Origin: an uncultured Bulleidia sp.
GTDB taxonomy: Bacteria > Bacillota_I > Bacilli_A > Erysipelotrichales > Erysipelotrichaceae
DNA length: 24,943 bases
Direction of reading: 5' to 3'
NCBI GenBank assembly: GCA_934757945.1
Contig: CAKVLT010000021.1
Span: forward strand, 1 to 24,943
Shown: piece by piece, positions 1 through 6,711 of the stretch
Numbering within the stretch: position 1 is the stretch's first letter
Layout of the letters: every line of letters starts with the position of its first letter
Program-made: the position numbers and the translations under genes
The notes under the pieces: model-generated
What the model saw: the letters and a program-made list of their open reading frames with translations, nothing else
Told to the model about the DNA's origin: nothing
The model's database searches: none

Positions 1-513
1 AGATATGCAAAACTCTGTATTCTGCCATGTTTGATTATTGCCTATATCACTAAACTGCCTGTATTGATTCTGATTGGATTGATATTGGGATGGGCAGGGG
101 ATATCTTATTGTTATTTAAAGAAAAGAAATACTTTATAGCAGGATCTGTATCATTTATGATAGGACATCTTTTTTATTGCATGTATTTCCTTCAGCAGCC
201 ATTATCTTTAAACTACAGATATACTCCTTTACTCATTCTGTATGCTCTGATAGCAGGAACATTACTGAATGAAAGACTCAAATCAAAGTATAAGCCAATC
301 GTAGCTGTCTATGCAGTGCCGTTAGTGTTGTCTTGTATTCTTGCTATGCAGACACATAATGACTGTGCAATTCTAGGAACATCGTTATTTGTTGTTTCAG
401 ATACACTGGTAGCTCACGAAAAGTTCATACAGGCAAAAGATCTGAAGACCAGATGGATCATGTTTACGTATGTGCTTGCACAATATTGTATTGTTCTGTC
501 AACGATCTCTTAG
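1..513 (+). CDS. YhhN/TMEM86-family membrane protein (lysoplasmalogenase-like), 5' end missing
   Basis: The reading frame is open from the first base of the window, so the real start lies upstream; the TTG at 31 is probably internal. The visible protein is almost wholly hydrophobic helices. It has GDILLLF near the N-terminal side followed by FxxGxxxFMIGHLFY, the pattern of the YhhN family (integral membrane proteins related to TMEM86 lysoplasmalogenases, which hydrolyse the vinyl ether bond of lysoplasmalogens). The C-terminal part contains SDTLVAHEKF, also typical of the family. The substrate in this organism is unknown. The gene ends inside its own terminator (501-531). The family call is fairly sure; the enzymatic activity is inference. 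Confidence 0.75.
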   Translation, partial: RYAKLCILPCLIIAYITKLPVLILIGLILGWAGDILLLFKEKKYFIAGSVSFMIGHLFYCMYFLQQPLSLNYRYTPLLILYALIAGTLLNERLKSKYKPIVAVYAVPLVLSCILAMQTHNDCAILGTSLFVVSDTLVAHEKFIQAKDLKTRWIMFTYVLAQYCIVLSTIS

Positions 514-531
514 TAAAGAGGTCGTTTTTTT
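501..531 (+). terminator. Intrinsic terminator overlapping the YhhN stop codon
   Basis: An 11-bp stem with one G-U pair (501-511 with 516-526, loop AGTA) is followed by a run of T. The stop codon TAG (511-513) lies in the stem and loop. It ends only about 3 bases before the -10 box of the next gene. Confidence 0.8.
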
Positions 532-533
532 AG

Positions 534-547
534 TACAATTTTATAGA
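534..547 (+). promoter_or_regulatory. -10 box directly before the merR-family ATG (leaderless start)
   Basis: TACAAT (534-539) is separated from the ATG at 547 by 7 nt. This places the expected transcription start at or one base before the start codon. There is no room for a ribosome binding site, because the upstream terminator T-run ends at 531. No good -35 box is visible. Confidence 0.45.
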
Positions 548-1323
548 TGAAATACAGAATTCACGAAATAGCAAAGATGTTAAACATCTCTTCACAATTA
601 TTACGGTATTATGAACAGAACGGACTGATTGCTCCATCAAGAGATGAAAATGGCTATAGATATTACACTCCTGAAGATATCAGTCGTCTTACAGGGATTT
701 TAAGATATAAAAATATGGGATTTTCTTTAAGTGAATGTAAATCATTAATGTATTCCTGTTCTCTTGAAGAGACAATAGAAAAACAATCCAGACAATATAA
801 TCTCTATGCATGGAATCTTTTGAAACAGCAATGTATTCTGGAAACTTCTCAGGCAAGATTAAAGGAATGGGAAATGTACAGGGAAGGTAAGTGGAAAGAA
901 GTGTTTGTGCAAAGTCCGGATATTCTTCGCATTACTTTAAATACACCACAGGAATCCAATAAGGAAATTATCAACCTGATGCCTGTTTCTTTTATCTGTC
1001 CATTATTGGATTTGGAGTATGTGGGAGAAATTGACTGGGGATTTGCCATAGAGAAACAATATCTTGAAAGACTTAAATTGCCTGTTTTACAGACGTATGA
1101 ACATATCTCTGGTACTGTCAGTCTTTCCTTCGTTGCAGAAACTATAGGAAATACGTATCTGAGTAAGGAAATGTTCCAGCAGAAAAAAGAAGAACTGGAA
1201 AAGCACGGCTATCATGTGAAAGGAAAAATATGGGGTAAGACCATAGGAAATTACCTGGATGATAAGCAAGTACATCATCGTCTTCATCGCTTTTATATGC
1301 CTATAGAAACCATTTCCGATTGA
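547..1323 (+). CDS. MerR-family transcriptional regulator with C-terminal effector-type domain
   Basis: The N-terminal 70 residues are a MerR winged helix: YRIHEIAKMLNISSQLLRYYE, then NGYRYYTPEDISRL and a coiled-coil dimerisation helix. The region from about residue 108 to 258 resembles the GyrI/BmrR-type ligand-binding domains found in multidrug-sensing MerR proteins; this is a weak fold-level call. MerR activators bind in the overlong spacer of a target promoter and twist the DNA. The promoter of the next gene (1320-1350) has exactly that architecture, so this regulator probably controls the downstream flavoprotein. The start has no Shine-Dalgarno, and a -10 box sits 7 nt upstream. The ligand is unknown. 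Confidence 0.85.
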   Translation: MKYRIHEIAKMLNISSQLLRYYEQNGLIAPSRDENGYRYYTPEDISRLTGILRYKNMGFSLSECKSLMYSCSLEETIEKQSRQYNLYAWNLLKQQCILETSQARLKEWEMYREGKWKEVFVQSPDILRITLNTPQESNKEIINLMPVSFICPLLDLEYVGEIDWGFAIEKQYLERLKLPVLQTYEHISGTVSLSFVAETIGNTYLSKEMFQQKKEELEKHGYHVKGKIWGKTIGNYLDDKQVHHRLHRFYMPIETISD

Positions 1324-1350
1324 CCTTACAACCATTGTAGGGTTTATAGT
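1320..1350 (+). promoter_or_regulatory. MerR-type promoter and operator, 19-bp spacer
   Basis: The -35 TTGACC is at 1320-1325 and the -10 TATAGT at 1345-1350, with a 19-bp spacer instead of the usual 17. The spacer region carries an inverted repeat, ACCTTACA (1323-1330) and TGTAGGGT (1336-1343), 7 of 8 pairs matching, with a 5-nt centre. This is the hallmark of MerR-activated promoters. The -35 box overlaps the stop codon of the regulator gene. Confidence 0.75.
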
Positions 1351-1388
1351 TTTATTGTTAGTTTGATCATTAACAGTAGGAGGGAAAA

Positions 1389-3305
1389 ATGAAAAAGCTA
1401 GTCACAACATTAGTATGTTCCTTGATGCTACTTTCAGGCTGTGGTACAGGTTCTAAATCTGCAAACACATTCAAAGCCGGAACTTACACAGGAACAGGTG
1501 CAGGCAGAAACGGTGACATTACAGTAGAAGTTGTCTTAACAAGCGATAAGATTTCATCTGTAACAGTTACAGAACAAAGCGAAACAGAAGGTATTGCTGA
1601 TCCTGCACTGGAAAAGATTCCACAGGAAATCGTAGATGCACAGGGTTTGGGAGTAGACGTTGTCAGTGGTGCTACACTTACAAGTAACGGTATTCTTGAA
1701 GCAGTGGAAAATGCATTGAAAGAAGCTGGTGCTGACGTAGATGCATTAAAGAATGTATCTGCAAATAAAGAAAAAGGTGAAGATACTGAAGAAACAACAG
1801 ATGTTGTTGTTATCGGCGGCGGCGGAGCAGGCATTGCTGCTGCAGCAAGTGCTGTGGAAAATGGCGCTTCTGTTATCCTGGTAGAAAAAACATCTGCTTT
1901 AGGTGGTAACACGTTAGCTTCCGGTCTTGCCATGAATGCTGCAGATCCTGAAATTGAAAATACATTAGATGCTTTAAATGGGCAGGACACTACTTTAAAA
2001 GCAGTTCTGGATTATAAGGAATCTGATTTTGGAGAATATGCAGACACTCTGAAAACATTAAAGGGTCAGATTCAGGAATATCTTGCAGGAGATACTTCCA
2101 AAGAATTCGATTCTACAGAATGGCATATCATTCAGACATATATGGCTGGAAAACGTACAGACCTTGATGGTAATGAAATCAGTGGCAAATATGATCTTGT
2201 AAAAGTATTATGTGAAAATTCTCTGGATACATGGCACTGGTTAGGTGACACTGTAGGTGTTGCTTTAAGTGATACACTAACTAGTCCTGTAGGTTCTTTA
2301 TGGATGAGAGGACACAACTTTGAATCAAAGCAGGGTGTATTTACTTCTTCTGAAGAGTACATTACAAAAAATGGCGGCACTGTATTGTTAAATACAGATG
2401 CTAAAGAACTGATTGTAGAAGATGGTACGGTTACAGGTGTGAAGTGTGAAAAAGAAGATGGTTCTACTTTAACTATTCATGCGGCAAATACAATCATCAC
2501 AACAGGTGGTTTCGGTGCCAACGGTGCAATGGTAAAAGAATATAACACATACTGGCCAGCTATTCCAGAAGATATCAAGACAACTAACGTAGCAAGTGCT
2601 ACAGGAGATGGTATTACATTAGGCTTACAGGCAGGAGCAAGTCTTACAGGCATGGGTATGGTACAGTTAATGCCTACAGCAAGTGCTATTACAGGACAGC
2701 TTGCCGATGGTCTTCTTGTTCCATCTCAGTACTATATGTTTGTAAACCAGGAAGGTGAAAGATTCGTTAATGAATATTCTGAAAGAGACAAGCTTGCTTC
2801 TGCAGCTTTATCTCAGACAGATGGAGTGTTCTATCACATTGCTGATCAGAATATGATTCCAACTTTACAGAACAAAGCTACTCAGGAACAAGTGGATGCT
2901 ATGGTAGATAAGGGTATTATCTATAAAGCAGATACTCTGGAAGATCTTGCAAAACAGATTGGCTGTCCATCAGAAGCATTAAAAACATCTGTAGAAAAAT
3001 ACAATTCTTATGTAGATGCAGGTGAAGACCCTGACTTTGGTAAGAATGTATTCGGTACTAAGATTGAAACAGCTCCATTCTATGCAGTTATTGAAAAACC
3101 AAGTGTACATCACACAATGGGTGGTTTAACCATCAATACTGATGCTGAAGTCTTAAATGAAGATGGAAAAGCTATTAAAGGGTTATATGCTGCAGGTGAA
3201 GTAACAGGCGGTATCCATGGTGGTAACCGTGTAGGTGGTAATGCTATTGCAGATATCATGGTGTTTGGCAGAATTGCCGGCAAGAACGCTGCTACAAATA
3301 AGTAA
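1389..3305 (+). CDS. Secreted lipoprotein flavin reductase: FMN-binding domain plus FAD-binding fumarate reductase-type domain
   Basis: A 638-residue lipoprotein with signal peptide and lipobox LLSGC (lipidated Cys18). Residues 25-112 form an FMN-binding domain with the flavinylation motif DVVSGAT (90-96), where the Thr is the expected site for covalent FMN attached by ApbE. From residue 138 there is a flavoprotein domain of the fumarate/urocanate reductase family: dinucleotide-binding GGGGAG (143-148), HHTMGG, and the C-terminal GGNRVGGNAIADI. Related proteins reduce fumarate, urocanate or similar unsaturated acids at the cell surface, taking electrons from flavinylated carriers. The substrate cannot be read from sequence. 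The start has an ideal ribosome binding site (AGGAGGG, about 5 nt before ATG). No ApbE gene lies in the window. Regulation by the upstream MerR protein is inferred from the promoter. Confidence 0.88.
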   Translation: MKKLVTTLVCSLMLLSGCGTGSKSANTFKAGTYTGTGAGRNGDITVEVVLTSDKISSVTVTEQSETEGIADPALEKIPQEIVDAQGLGVDVVSGATLTSNGILEAVENALKEAGADVDALKNVSANKEKGEDTEETTDVVVIGGGGAGIAAAASAVENGASVILVEKTSALGGNTLASGLAMNAADPEIENTLDALNGQDTTLKAVLDYKESDFGEYADTLKTLKGQIQEYLAGDTSKEFDSTEWHIIQTYMAGKRTDLDGNEISGKYDLVKVLCENSLDTWHWLGDTVGVALSDTLTSPVGSLWMRGHNFESKQGVFTSSEEYITKNGGTVLLNTDAKELIVEDGTVTGVKCEKEDGSTLTIHAANTIITTGGFGANGAMVKEYNTYWPAIPEDIKTTNVASATGDGITLGLQAGASLTGMGMVQLMPTASAITGQLADGLLVPSQYYMFVNQEGERFVNEYSERDKLASAALSQTDGVFYHIADQNMIPTLQNKATQEQVDAMVDKGIIYKADTLEDLAKQIGCPSEALKTSVEKYNSYVDAGEDPDFGKNVFGTKIETAPFYAVIEKPSVHHTMGGLTINTDAEVLNEDGKAIKGLYAAGEVTGGIHGGNRVGGNAIADIMVFGRIAGKNAATNK

Positions 3306-3330
3306 AACATATTAGAAATTTTGTTCATTT

Positions 3331-3368
3331 AAGAACAGAGTGAGTAAAAATCATTCTGTTCTTTTTTC
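3331..3368 (+). terminator. Intrinsic terminator of the flavoprotein gene
   Basis: A 13-bp stem with one G-U pair (3331-3343 with 3351-3363, loop GTAAAAA) runs into a T-rich tail. Confidence 0.88.
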
Positions 3369-3386
3369 TTTTCTATCAAAAGTATC

Positions 3387-3402
3387 TGCTATACTATACT
3401 CA
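3387..3402 (+). promoter_or_regulatory. Extended -10 promoter for a leaderless pseudopilin mRNA
   Basis: TGC followed by TATACT (3390-3395) is an extended -10 element, and the ATG at 3402 lies exactly 7 nt downstream of its last base, where transcription should start. No Shine-Dalgarno is present between them. A second overlapping TATACT (3395-3400) abuts the ATG and is too close to serve it. Confidence 0.5.
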
Positions 3403-3791
3403 TGAAGAAGAATACAAAAGGATTTACTCTTGCCGAAGTATTAATCGTTGTGGCTGTTATTGCAGTATTAGTAGCTATCTCCATTCCCATCTTCACCACA
3501 CAGTTACACAAATCCAGAGTAGCTGCTGACTGGGCTAATGTAAGAGCTTATTTTGGTGAAATACAGGCAGACTACATGACTACAGGAGAAAAGAATCCTA
3601 AGGTACCAGCTGATGCAGGAGATGCTTTTCCGGATTTTGACTGGAAAACAATTACATTTTTAGACGGTCAAAAAGTGGTGTTGAAAACAGGGCATTATGG
3701 AATACATTTTGATAAAGGTACAGGTTATTCTATTGAATATGATTGTATTAAAGGTCATACAAAATGTCATTTGAGTTTACCGGTTAAATAA
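3402..3791 (+). CDS. Type IV pilin-like (pseudopilin) protein
   Basis: A 129-residue protein with a class III prepilin signal: short basic leader, cleavage expected between Gly7 and Phe8 (KG/FTLAEV), Glu at mature position 5, and a hydrophobic helix to about residue 32. The C-terminal domain is small and soluble with two Cys (DCIKGHTKC) that could form a disulfide. A prepilin peptidase would process it and a type IV pilus or competence-type machine would assemble it, but no assembly gene lies nearby. It is a solo gene between two terminators. Class is confident from the leader; function (adhesion, DNA uptake or secretion) is unknown. Confidence 0.85.
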   Translation: MKKNTKGFTLAEVLIVVAVIAVLVAISIPIFTTQLHKSRVAADWANVRAYFGEIQADYMTTGEKNPKVPADAGDAFPDFDWKTITFLDGQKVVLKTGHYGIHFDKGTGYSIEYDCIKGHTKCHLSLPVK

Positions 3792-3807
3792 GCTGATATT
3801 AAAAATA

Positions 3808-3831
3808 GATAAGACGCATGTCTTATCCATT
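3808..3831. terminator. Bidirectional terminator between convergent genes
   Basis: A perfect 8-bp hairpin, GATAAGAC (3808-3815) and GTCTTATC (3820-3827), loop GCAT. It has a short T-run on the + side and a T-rich run on the - side, serving the pseudopilin gene and the minus-strand gene that converges on it. Confidence 0.7.
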
Positions 3832-4146
3832 TTATGATCCCTTAACATCTTTTGGGTCCATTTTGTTTTCTACAATTAAAGCAAGTAAACCATCAGAAAG
3901 ATTATTTAACCTGTCTAGTTCATCCAGTATTTCTTCATTGTTATCGATTTCTTCATCCGAATAAGTATTCAGTATTTCATCCATATCTTTTCCGACATCC
4001 AGCATTAAATTTCTTAAATCAATAATATCCTTGAGGTCTACATCAGCCTGTTCTGCATAAGCACAGGCCATTTCATATTTTTGACCATCCTGATCCAGCC
4101 TTTGGTTGATCATGTCATGTAAATAGTTTAGTTCTTCTTTGTTCAT
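3832..4146 (-). CDS. Small acidic helical protein, function unknown
   Basis: A 104-residue protein starting MNKEELNYLHDM. It is strongly acidic and predicted helical throughout, with no membrane segment or Cys pair and no recognised domain. The frame stays open further upstream to 4203, but that extension runs back through an inverted repeat and is probably not translated. The ATG at 4146 sits 6 nt after CATAAT, itself preceded by TGT (extended -10), so the mRNA is probably leaderless; a weak GGAG is only 2 nt from the ATG. The first codons form one arm of a perfect 15-bp inverted repeat around the promoter. Confidence 0.65.
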   Translation of the reverse strand: MNKEELNYLHDMINQRLDQDGQKYEMACAYAEQADVDLKDIIDLRNLMLDVGKDMDEILNTYSDEEIDNNEEILDELDRLNNLSDGLLALIVENKMDPKDVKGS

Positions 4147-4178
4147 GACTCCATTATGACAGACATGAACAAAGAAGA
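4133..4178. repeat. Perfect 15-bp inverted repeat enclosing a divergent promoter
   Basis: The left arm 4133-4147 (TCTTCTTTGTTCATG) and right arm 4164-4178 are exact reverse complements around a 16-nt centre. The centre contains CCATTATGA, which reads as a -10 on either strand: CATAAT toward the minus gene, CATTAT toward the plus strand. Each arm carries an ATG 6-7 nt from its -10. The minus-strand ATG begins the 104-residue protein; the plus-strand ATG (4165) begins a 24-codon frame. Confidence 0.8.
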
Positions 4179-4239
4179 CAAAGAAAATGTACTTCAGAGC
4201 CATTTTTGTGACTGCATGGCGTTTATACTCATATTGTAA
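4165..4239 (+). CDS. Possible 24-codon short ORF in the inverted repeat
   Basis: The frame runs from ATG 4165 to TAA 4239 and begins MNKED, mirroring the MNKEE of the minus-strand gene because both lie in the same inverted repeat. A -10-like CATTAT sits 7 nt upstream. It ends 10 nt before the next ORF (4250). It may be a coupling or leader peptide, or just a by-product of the repeat. There is no homology evidence. Confidence 0.2.
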   Translation: MNKEDKENVLQSHFCDCMAFILIL

Positions 4240-4249
4240 AGGGGTGGAT

Positions 4250-4657
4250 ATGAGTTTAGGTGAAGGTGCAAAAGCGTATATAGTATTACAAGATGATCAG
4301 ACAGTAATGTATATGTATGGTTGTTTCAGCTGTTATTATGATAAAAATTGGCGACAACCTGTTGATTGTGATGGTCTGATTACTATTCAAAAAGAATGTT
4401 TTCAAGAGCCGGAAATACATCAGAAATTGAAAAGAATGCCAAGTGGAAGAAAAAGGTTAGTGACTAAAAATATACATGTAGATGTAGACTATCCAGCAAT
4501 GATTGATAAAGGGCTTATAACTATAGAGAACAGTAAATATGCATGTCATATCTATAGTGATGGTGTGGATGCCATGGCTTGTGAAGTTATATATAAGATT
4601 TTATATGAATATCAGATAGAAGGTGAAATTCCTGAATTGATAGGGATTAATATGTAG
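4250..4657 (+). CDS. Conserved hypothetical protein, function unknown
   Basis: A 135-residue protein. The chosen start (MSLGEGAKAY) has a GGGGTGG ribosome binding site; the frame is open further upstream but has no such site. TATACT at 4224-4229 is a plausible -10. The sequence resembles unnamed proteins common in Clostridia, with a recurring core like DGLITIQKECFQEPEIHQKL, MPSGRKRLVTK and an acidic HVDVDYP stretch. It looks like a small soluble mixed alpha/beta protein; Cys residues (YGCFSCYY) are not in a clear metal motif. It begins the AT-rich patch of unfamiliar genes. Confidence 0.7.
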   Translation: MSLGEGAKAYIVLQDDQTVMYMYGCFSCYYDKNWRQPVDCDGLITIQKECFQEPEIHQKLKRMPSGRKRLVTKNIHVDVDYPAMIDKGLITIENSKYACHIYSDGVDAMACEVIYKILYEYQIEGEIPELIGINM

Positions 4658-4799
4658 GAGCATTTTCAATTATTTAAAGTGTTTGAATGATGCAGTCGAT
4701 AACTATTTATATTAGTGGCAATATATTGTATGTATTTTTTCTCTATTAGCAAAAATTTAGGATTATTAACTAAAAATGATATCGCCAGTTGTCTTGCTA

Positions 4800-4842
4800 T
4801 ACAATAAATGTATATTGTAAGTAATTGTATCTATATTAGAAT
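4800..4842 (+). promoter_or_regulatory. Promoter with overlapping inverted repeat for the unknown operon
   Basis: A 7-6-7 inverted repeat TACAATA (4800-4806) / TATTGTA (4813-4819) overlaps the -35 candidate TTGTAA (4815-4820). The -10 candidate TAGAAT (4837-4842) follows after 16 bp. A repressor bound to the repeat would block the -35, but no regulator is identified. The rest of 4658-4869 is AT-rich without a supportable gene. Confidence 0.4.
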
Positions 4843-4869
4843 AGAAGTAATAATGTTGGAGGATTAATC

Positions 4870-5475
4870 ATGGATATAATTAAGGAATTATTAGAAGAAG
4901 TAAATGGTTCTTATTTTGAAGAGTTAAAAGATTCGACAGCTTCTATTTTAAAGTTTAGGGTATTAGATATTAAAGAAGTAGATAAAAATGTTTTCCTAGA
5001 GAAAGTGTATGATTATTTGGATGCTGTAGATATTAAAAATAATATAAATGTAAAAAAAGCAGAGTATTTATCTATGTATACTTCTACTTTATTGGCATTG
5101 ATTGATAATAAAGTTGTAAAAGGATCTAGGGCTGAAAAATTCTTAAAGAAAGCAGAAAGAATAGTTTCTAAGATTTCAAAAGATCAAGAGAATTGTGAGG
5201 AAAAGATTAAAGACTTTACAAGAATATTTTCGTGTTTATATATTCAATGCCTTACATCTAAAAAGCCATTAAGTGATTTTAATTTCACATTTTCTTTTGC
5301 AGAATTGCATAAGGTTGTTGAAGGGTTGATAGATGAAAAAAAATCAGCATTTTTATTTGTAAAAGAAAAGGATCTTTTAGATATTACAAACAGACATAGC
5401 AAGATGACGTATATTCTTTTCTTCTATATTCTGGTTGCTTATAGCACTTTGGCTGAACTTGGCAAGGAGGAATAA
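4870..5475 (+). CDS. Unknown helical protein, first gene of a two-gene operon
   Basis: A 201-residue protein with a strong ribosome binding site (GGAGG at 4858-4862, 7 nt spacing). It is Lys/Glu-rich and predicted almost entirely helical. One hydrophobic stretch lies near the C-terminus (about 179-197, MTYILFFYILVAYSTLAEL), which could be a membrane anchor or a buried interface. I recognise no domain and no catalytic motif. Its stop codon is 1 nt before the ATG of the next gene, and that gene's Shine-Dalgarno lies inside its last codons, so the two are translationally coupled. The codons are more AT-rich than those of the flanking housekeeping genes, consistent with acquisition. Confidence 0.7.
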   Translation: MDIIKELLEEVNGSYFEELKDSTASILKFRVLDIKEVDKNVFLEKVYDYLDAVDIKNNINVKKAEYLSMYTSTLLALIDNKVVKGSRAEKFLKKAERIVSKISKDQENCEEKIKDFTRIFSCLYIQCLTSKKPLSDFNFTFSFAELHKVVEGLIDEKKSAFLFVKEKDLLDITNRHSKMTYILFFYILVAYSTLAELGKEE

Positions 5476-5476
5476 T

Positions 5477-6526
5477 ATGGAAAAATATGTGATTAATCAG
5501 AGAGATGTTTCTAAAATATTAGGGCATGAATTCGAAGTTGTTAATAGATATAAAAATGGAAAATTTAAAGAATTTACTAAAATTATTTTGAACAATGTTC
5601 TTAATACTCCTTATGAAAATGAGGTGAAACGTCTATGTCTTCGAGGAAACCAACTTCTTAAATCAGTGAATAATACAGTTCAGTCAATAGATTCTAATGT
5701 GAGTGAAATTAGCAAGGTAGTCAATTCTATATCTTCAAATATGAATTTTGTAAAAGGTATGCAATTACTAAATGCAACGGTAGGTATTTCCAATTTTTGC
5801 ATGACTGTTGCAGGCTTTTCCATGGTTTTGGGAAAATTAAATGCGATTAGTCAAGAAATTCAACAAATATTAGAACTTAATAAGGTAATTCACGAAGAGA
5901 ATACTTTGATGAGATTTCAAATGGTTATAGAAGAATATACAGCAATGTTGGATGGTAAAGAAGGTGGTATACCATATTCGGAAACAAAATACAGAGAGCT
6001 TATCTCTTCAGAATGCATTATGTTAGATGCATTATATAGATGTCTTATAAATCAAACTTGTACTAATAGCATTGTAATTTTACAAGCTATAATTTCTCTA
6101 TCAGCTATGACGTCATGTACAATAACAGATTTTGATACAATGTATTATTATAATCATCCGAATAAGAATGATTTATATGCAGGTCATCAAAAATGGATGA
6201 ATAGTATACGACAACTGCTTACTTCAGATATTAAAAACGAATTAGAAGATATATTTTTTATTGATGAAGATAGAAGCCAATATGAAACTATGCTTTTAGT
6301 TGAAGAAATAAGAGATGAATTTCAGCATTGTATTGATGTTATTGAAACTAATGTGGATATTTTAAATTTGATTAAAGATAAAGAAGAATATGAGAGTTTT
6401 ATTAAACAAGCTAATGATTCTCTTTCTGCAGATATAACAAACCTAATTCAAGCTGAAGATAAAAATGATGAAGAATTCTTATCTATCTGTCAGCGTGCAA
6501 AACAAATAGTTGGTTTAGCAGTGTGA
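5477..6526 (+). CDS. Unknown protein with coiled coil and hydrophobic hairpin, second gene of the operon
   Basis: A 349-residue protein. The ATG at 5477 is chosen for its ideal AAGGAGG (5464-5470). Residues about 62-92 (Ser/Asn/Val-rich SVNNTVQSIDSNVSEISKV) look like a coiled coil. Residues 93-118 (GMQLLNATVGISNF, then AGFSMVLG) are a Gly-containing hydrophobic stretch that could form a membrane hairpin, and a second coiled coil (121-140) follows. The C-terminal 200 residues are soluble, helical and acidic. Similar coil-hairpin-coil layouts occur in unnamed proteins of accessory islands and in alpha-helical pore formers, but I cannot assign a family. No signal peptide is present. It probably partners the upstream protein. 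Confidence 0.7.
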   Translation: MEKYVINQRDVSKILGHEFEVVNRYKNGKFKEFTKIILNNVLNTPYENEVKRLCLRGNQLLKSVNNTVQSIDSNVSEISKVVNSISSNMNFVKGMQLLNATVGISNFCMTVAGFSMVLGKLNAISQEIQQILELNKVIHEENTLMRFQMVIEEYTAMLDGKEGGIPYSETKYRELISSECIMLDALYRCLINQTCTNSIVILQAIISLSAMTSCTITDFDTMYYYNHPNKNDLYAGHQKWMNSIRQLLTSDIKNELEDIFFIDEDRSQYETMLLVEEIRDEFQHCIDVIETNVDILNLIKDKEEYESFIKQANDSLSADITNLIQAEDKNDEEFLSICQRAKQIVGLAV

Positions 6527-6534
6527 TTCCCAAG

Positions 6535-6551
6535 CCAACTAATGAAGTTGG
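6535..6551 (+). repeat. Small hairpin after the unknown operon
   Basis: CCAACT (6535-6540) and AGTTGG (6546-6551) form a 6-bp stem with loop AATGA, 8 nt after the stop. It lacks a T-run, so it is not a convincing terminator. I see no gene in the remaining 6552-6680. Confidence 0.35.
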
Positions 6552-6682
6552 AAATGATAGGTAAGCTTCTAATTGAAAGGAAGCAAATCAGGGTCTTATA
6601 TTACTTATAAAAAAAGAAATACTGCACGGTTTGATGAATAGGAAAATATCCCTAATAATGGTGTTTTTTACTAATACTACCT

Positions 6683-6706
6683 GGTATACTTGAGTCATAT
6701 GAGGTG
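6683..6706 (+). promoter_or_regulatory. Extended -10 promoter and RBS of the NERD gene
   Basis: TGG followed by TATACT (6685-6690) is an extended -10. GAGGTG (6701-6706) is the ribosome binding site, 5 nt before ATG 6712. No clear -35 box is seen. The gene therefore has its own promoter, separate from the operon upstream. Confidence 0.5.
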
Positions 6707-6711
6707 TTTTT

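Noticed and set aside
1484..1990. Long minus-strand frame inside the flavoprotein gene
   Set aside because: It is antisense to a clear enzyme gene; its Ser/Ala/Pro-rich composition is that expected from the reverse of the coding strand.
4147..4203. N-terminal extension of the minus-strand acidic protein (start MALKYIFFV at 4203)
   Set aside because: It reads through the inverted repeat and through the promoter, has no ribosome binding site, and the -10 lies downstream of it.
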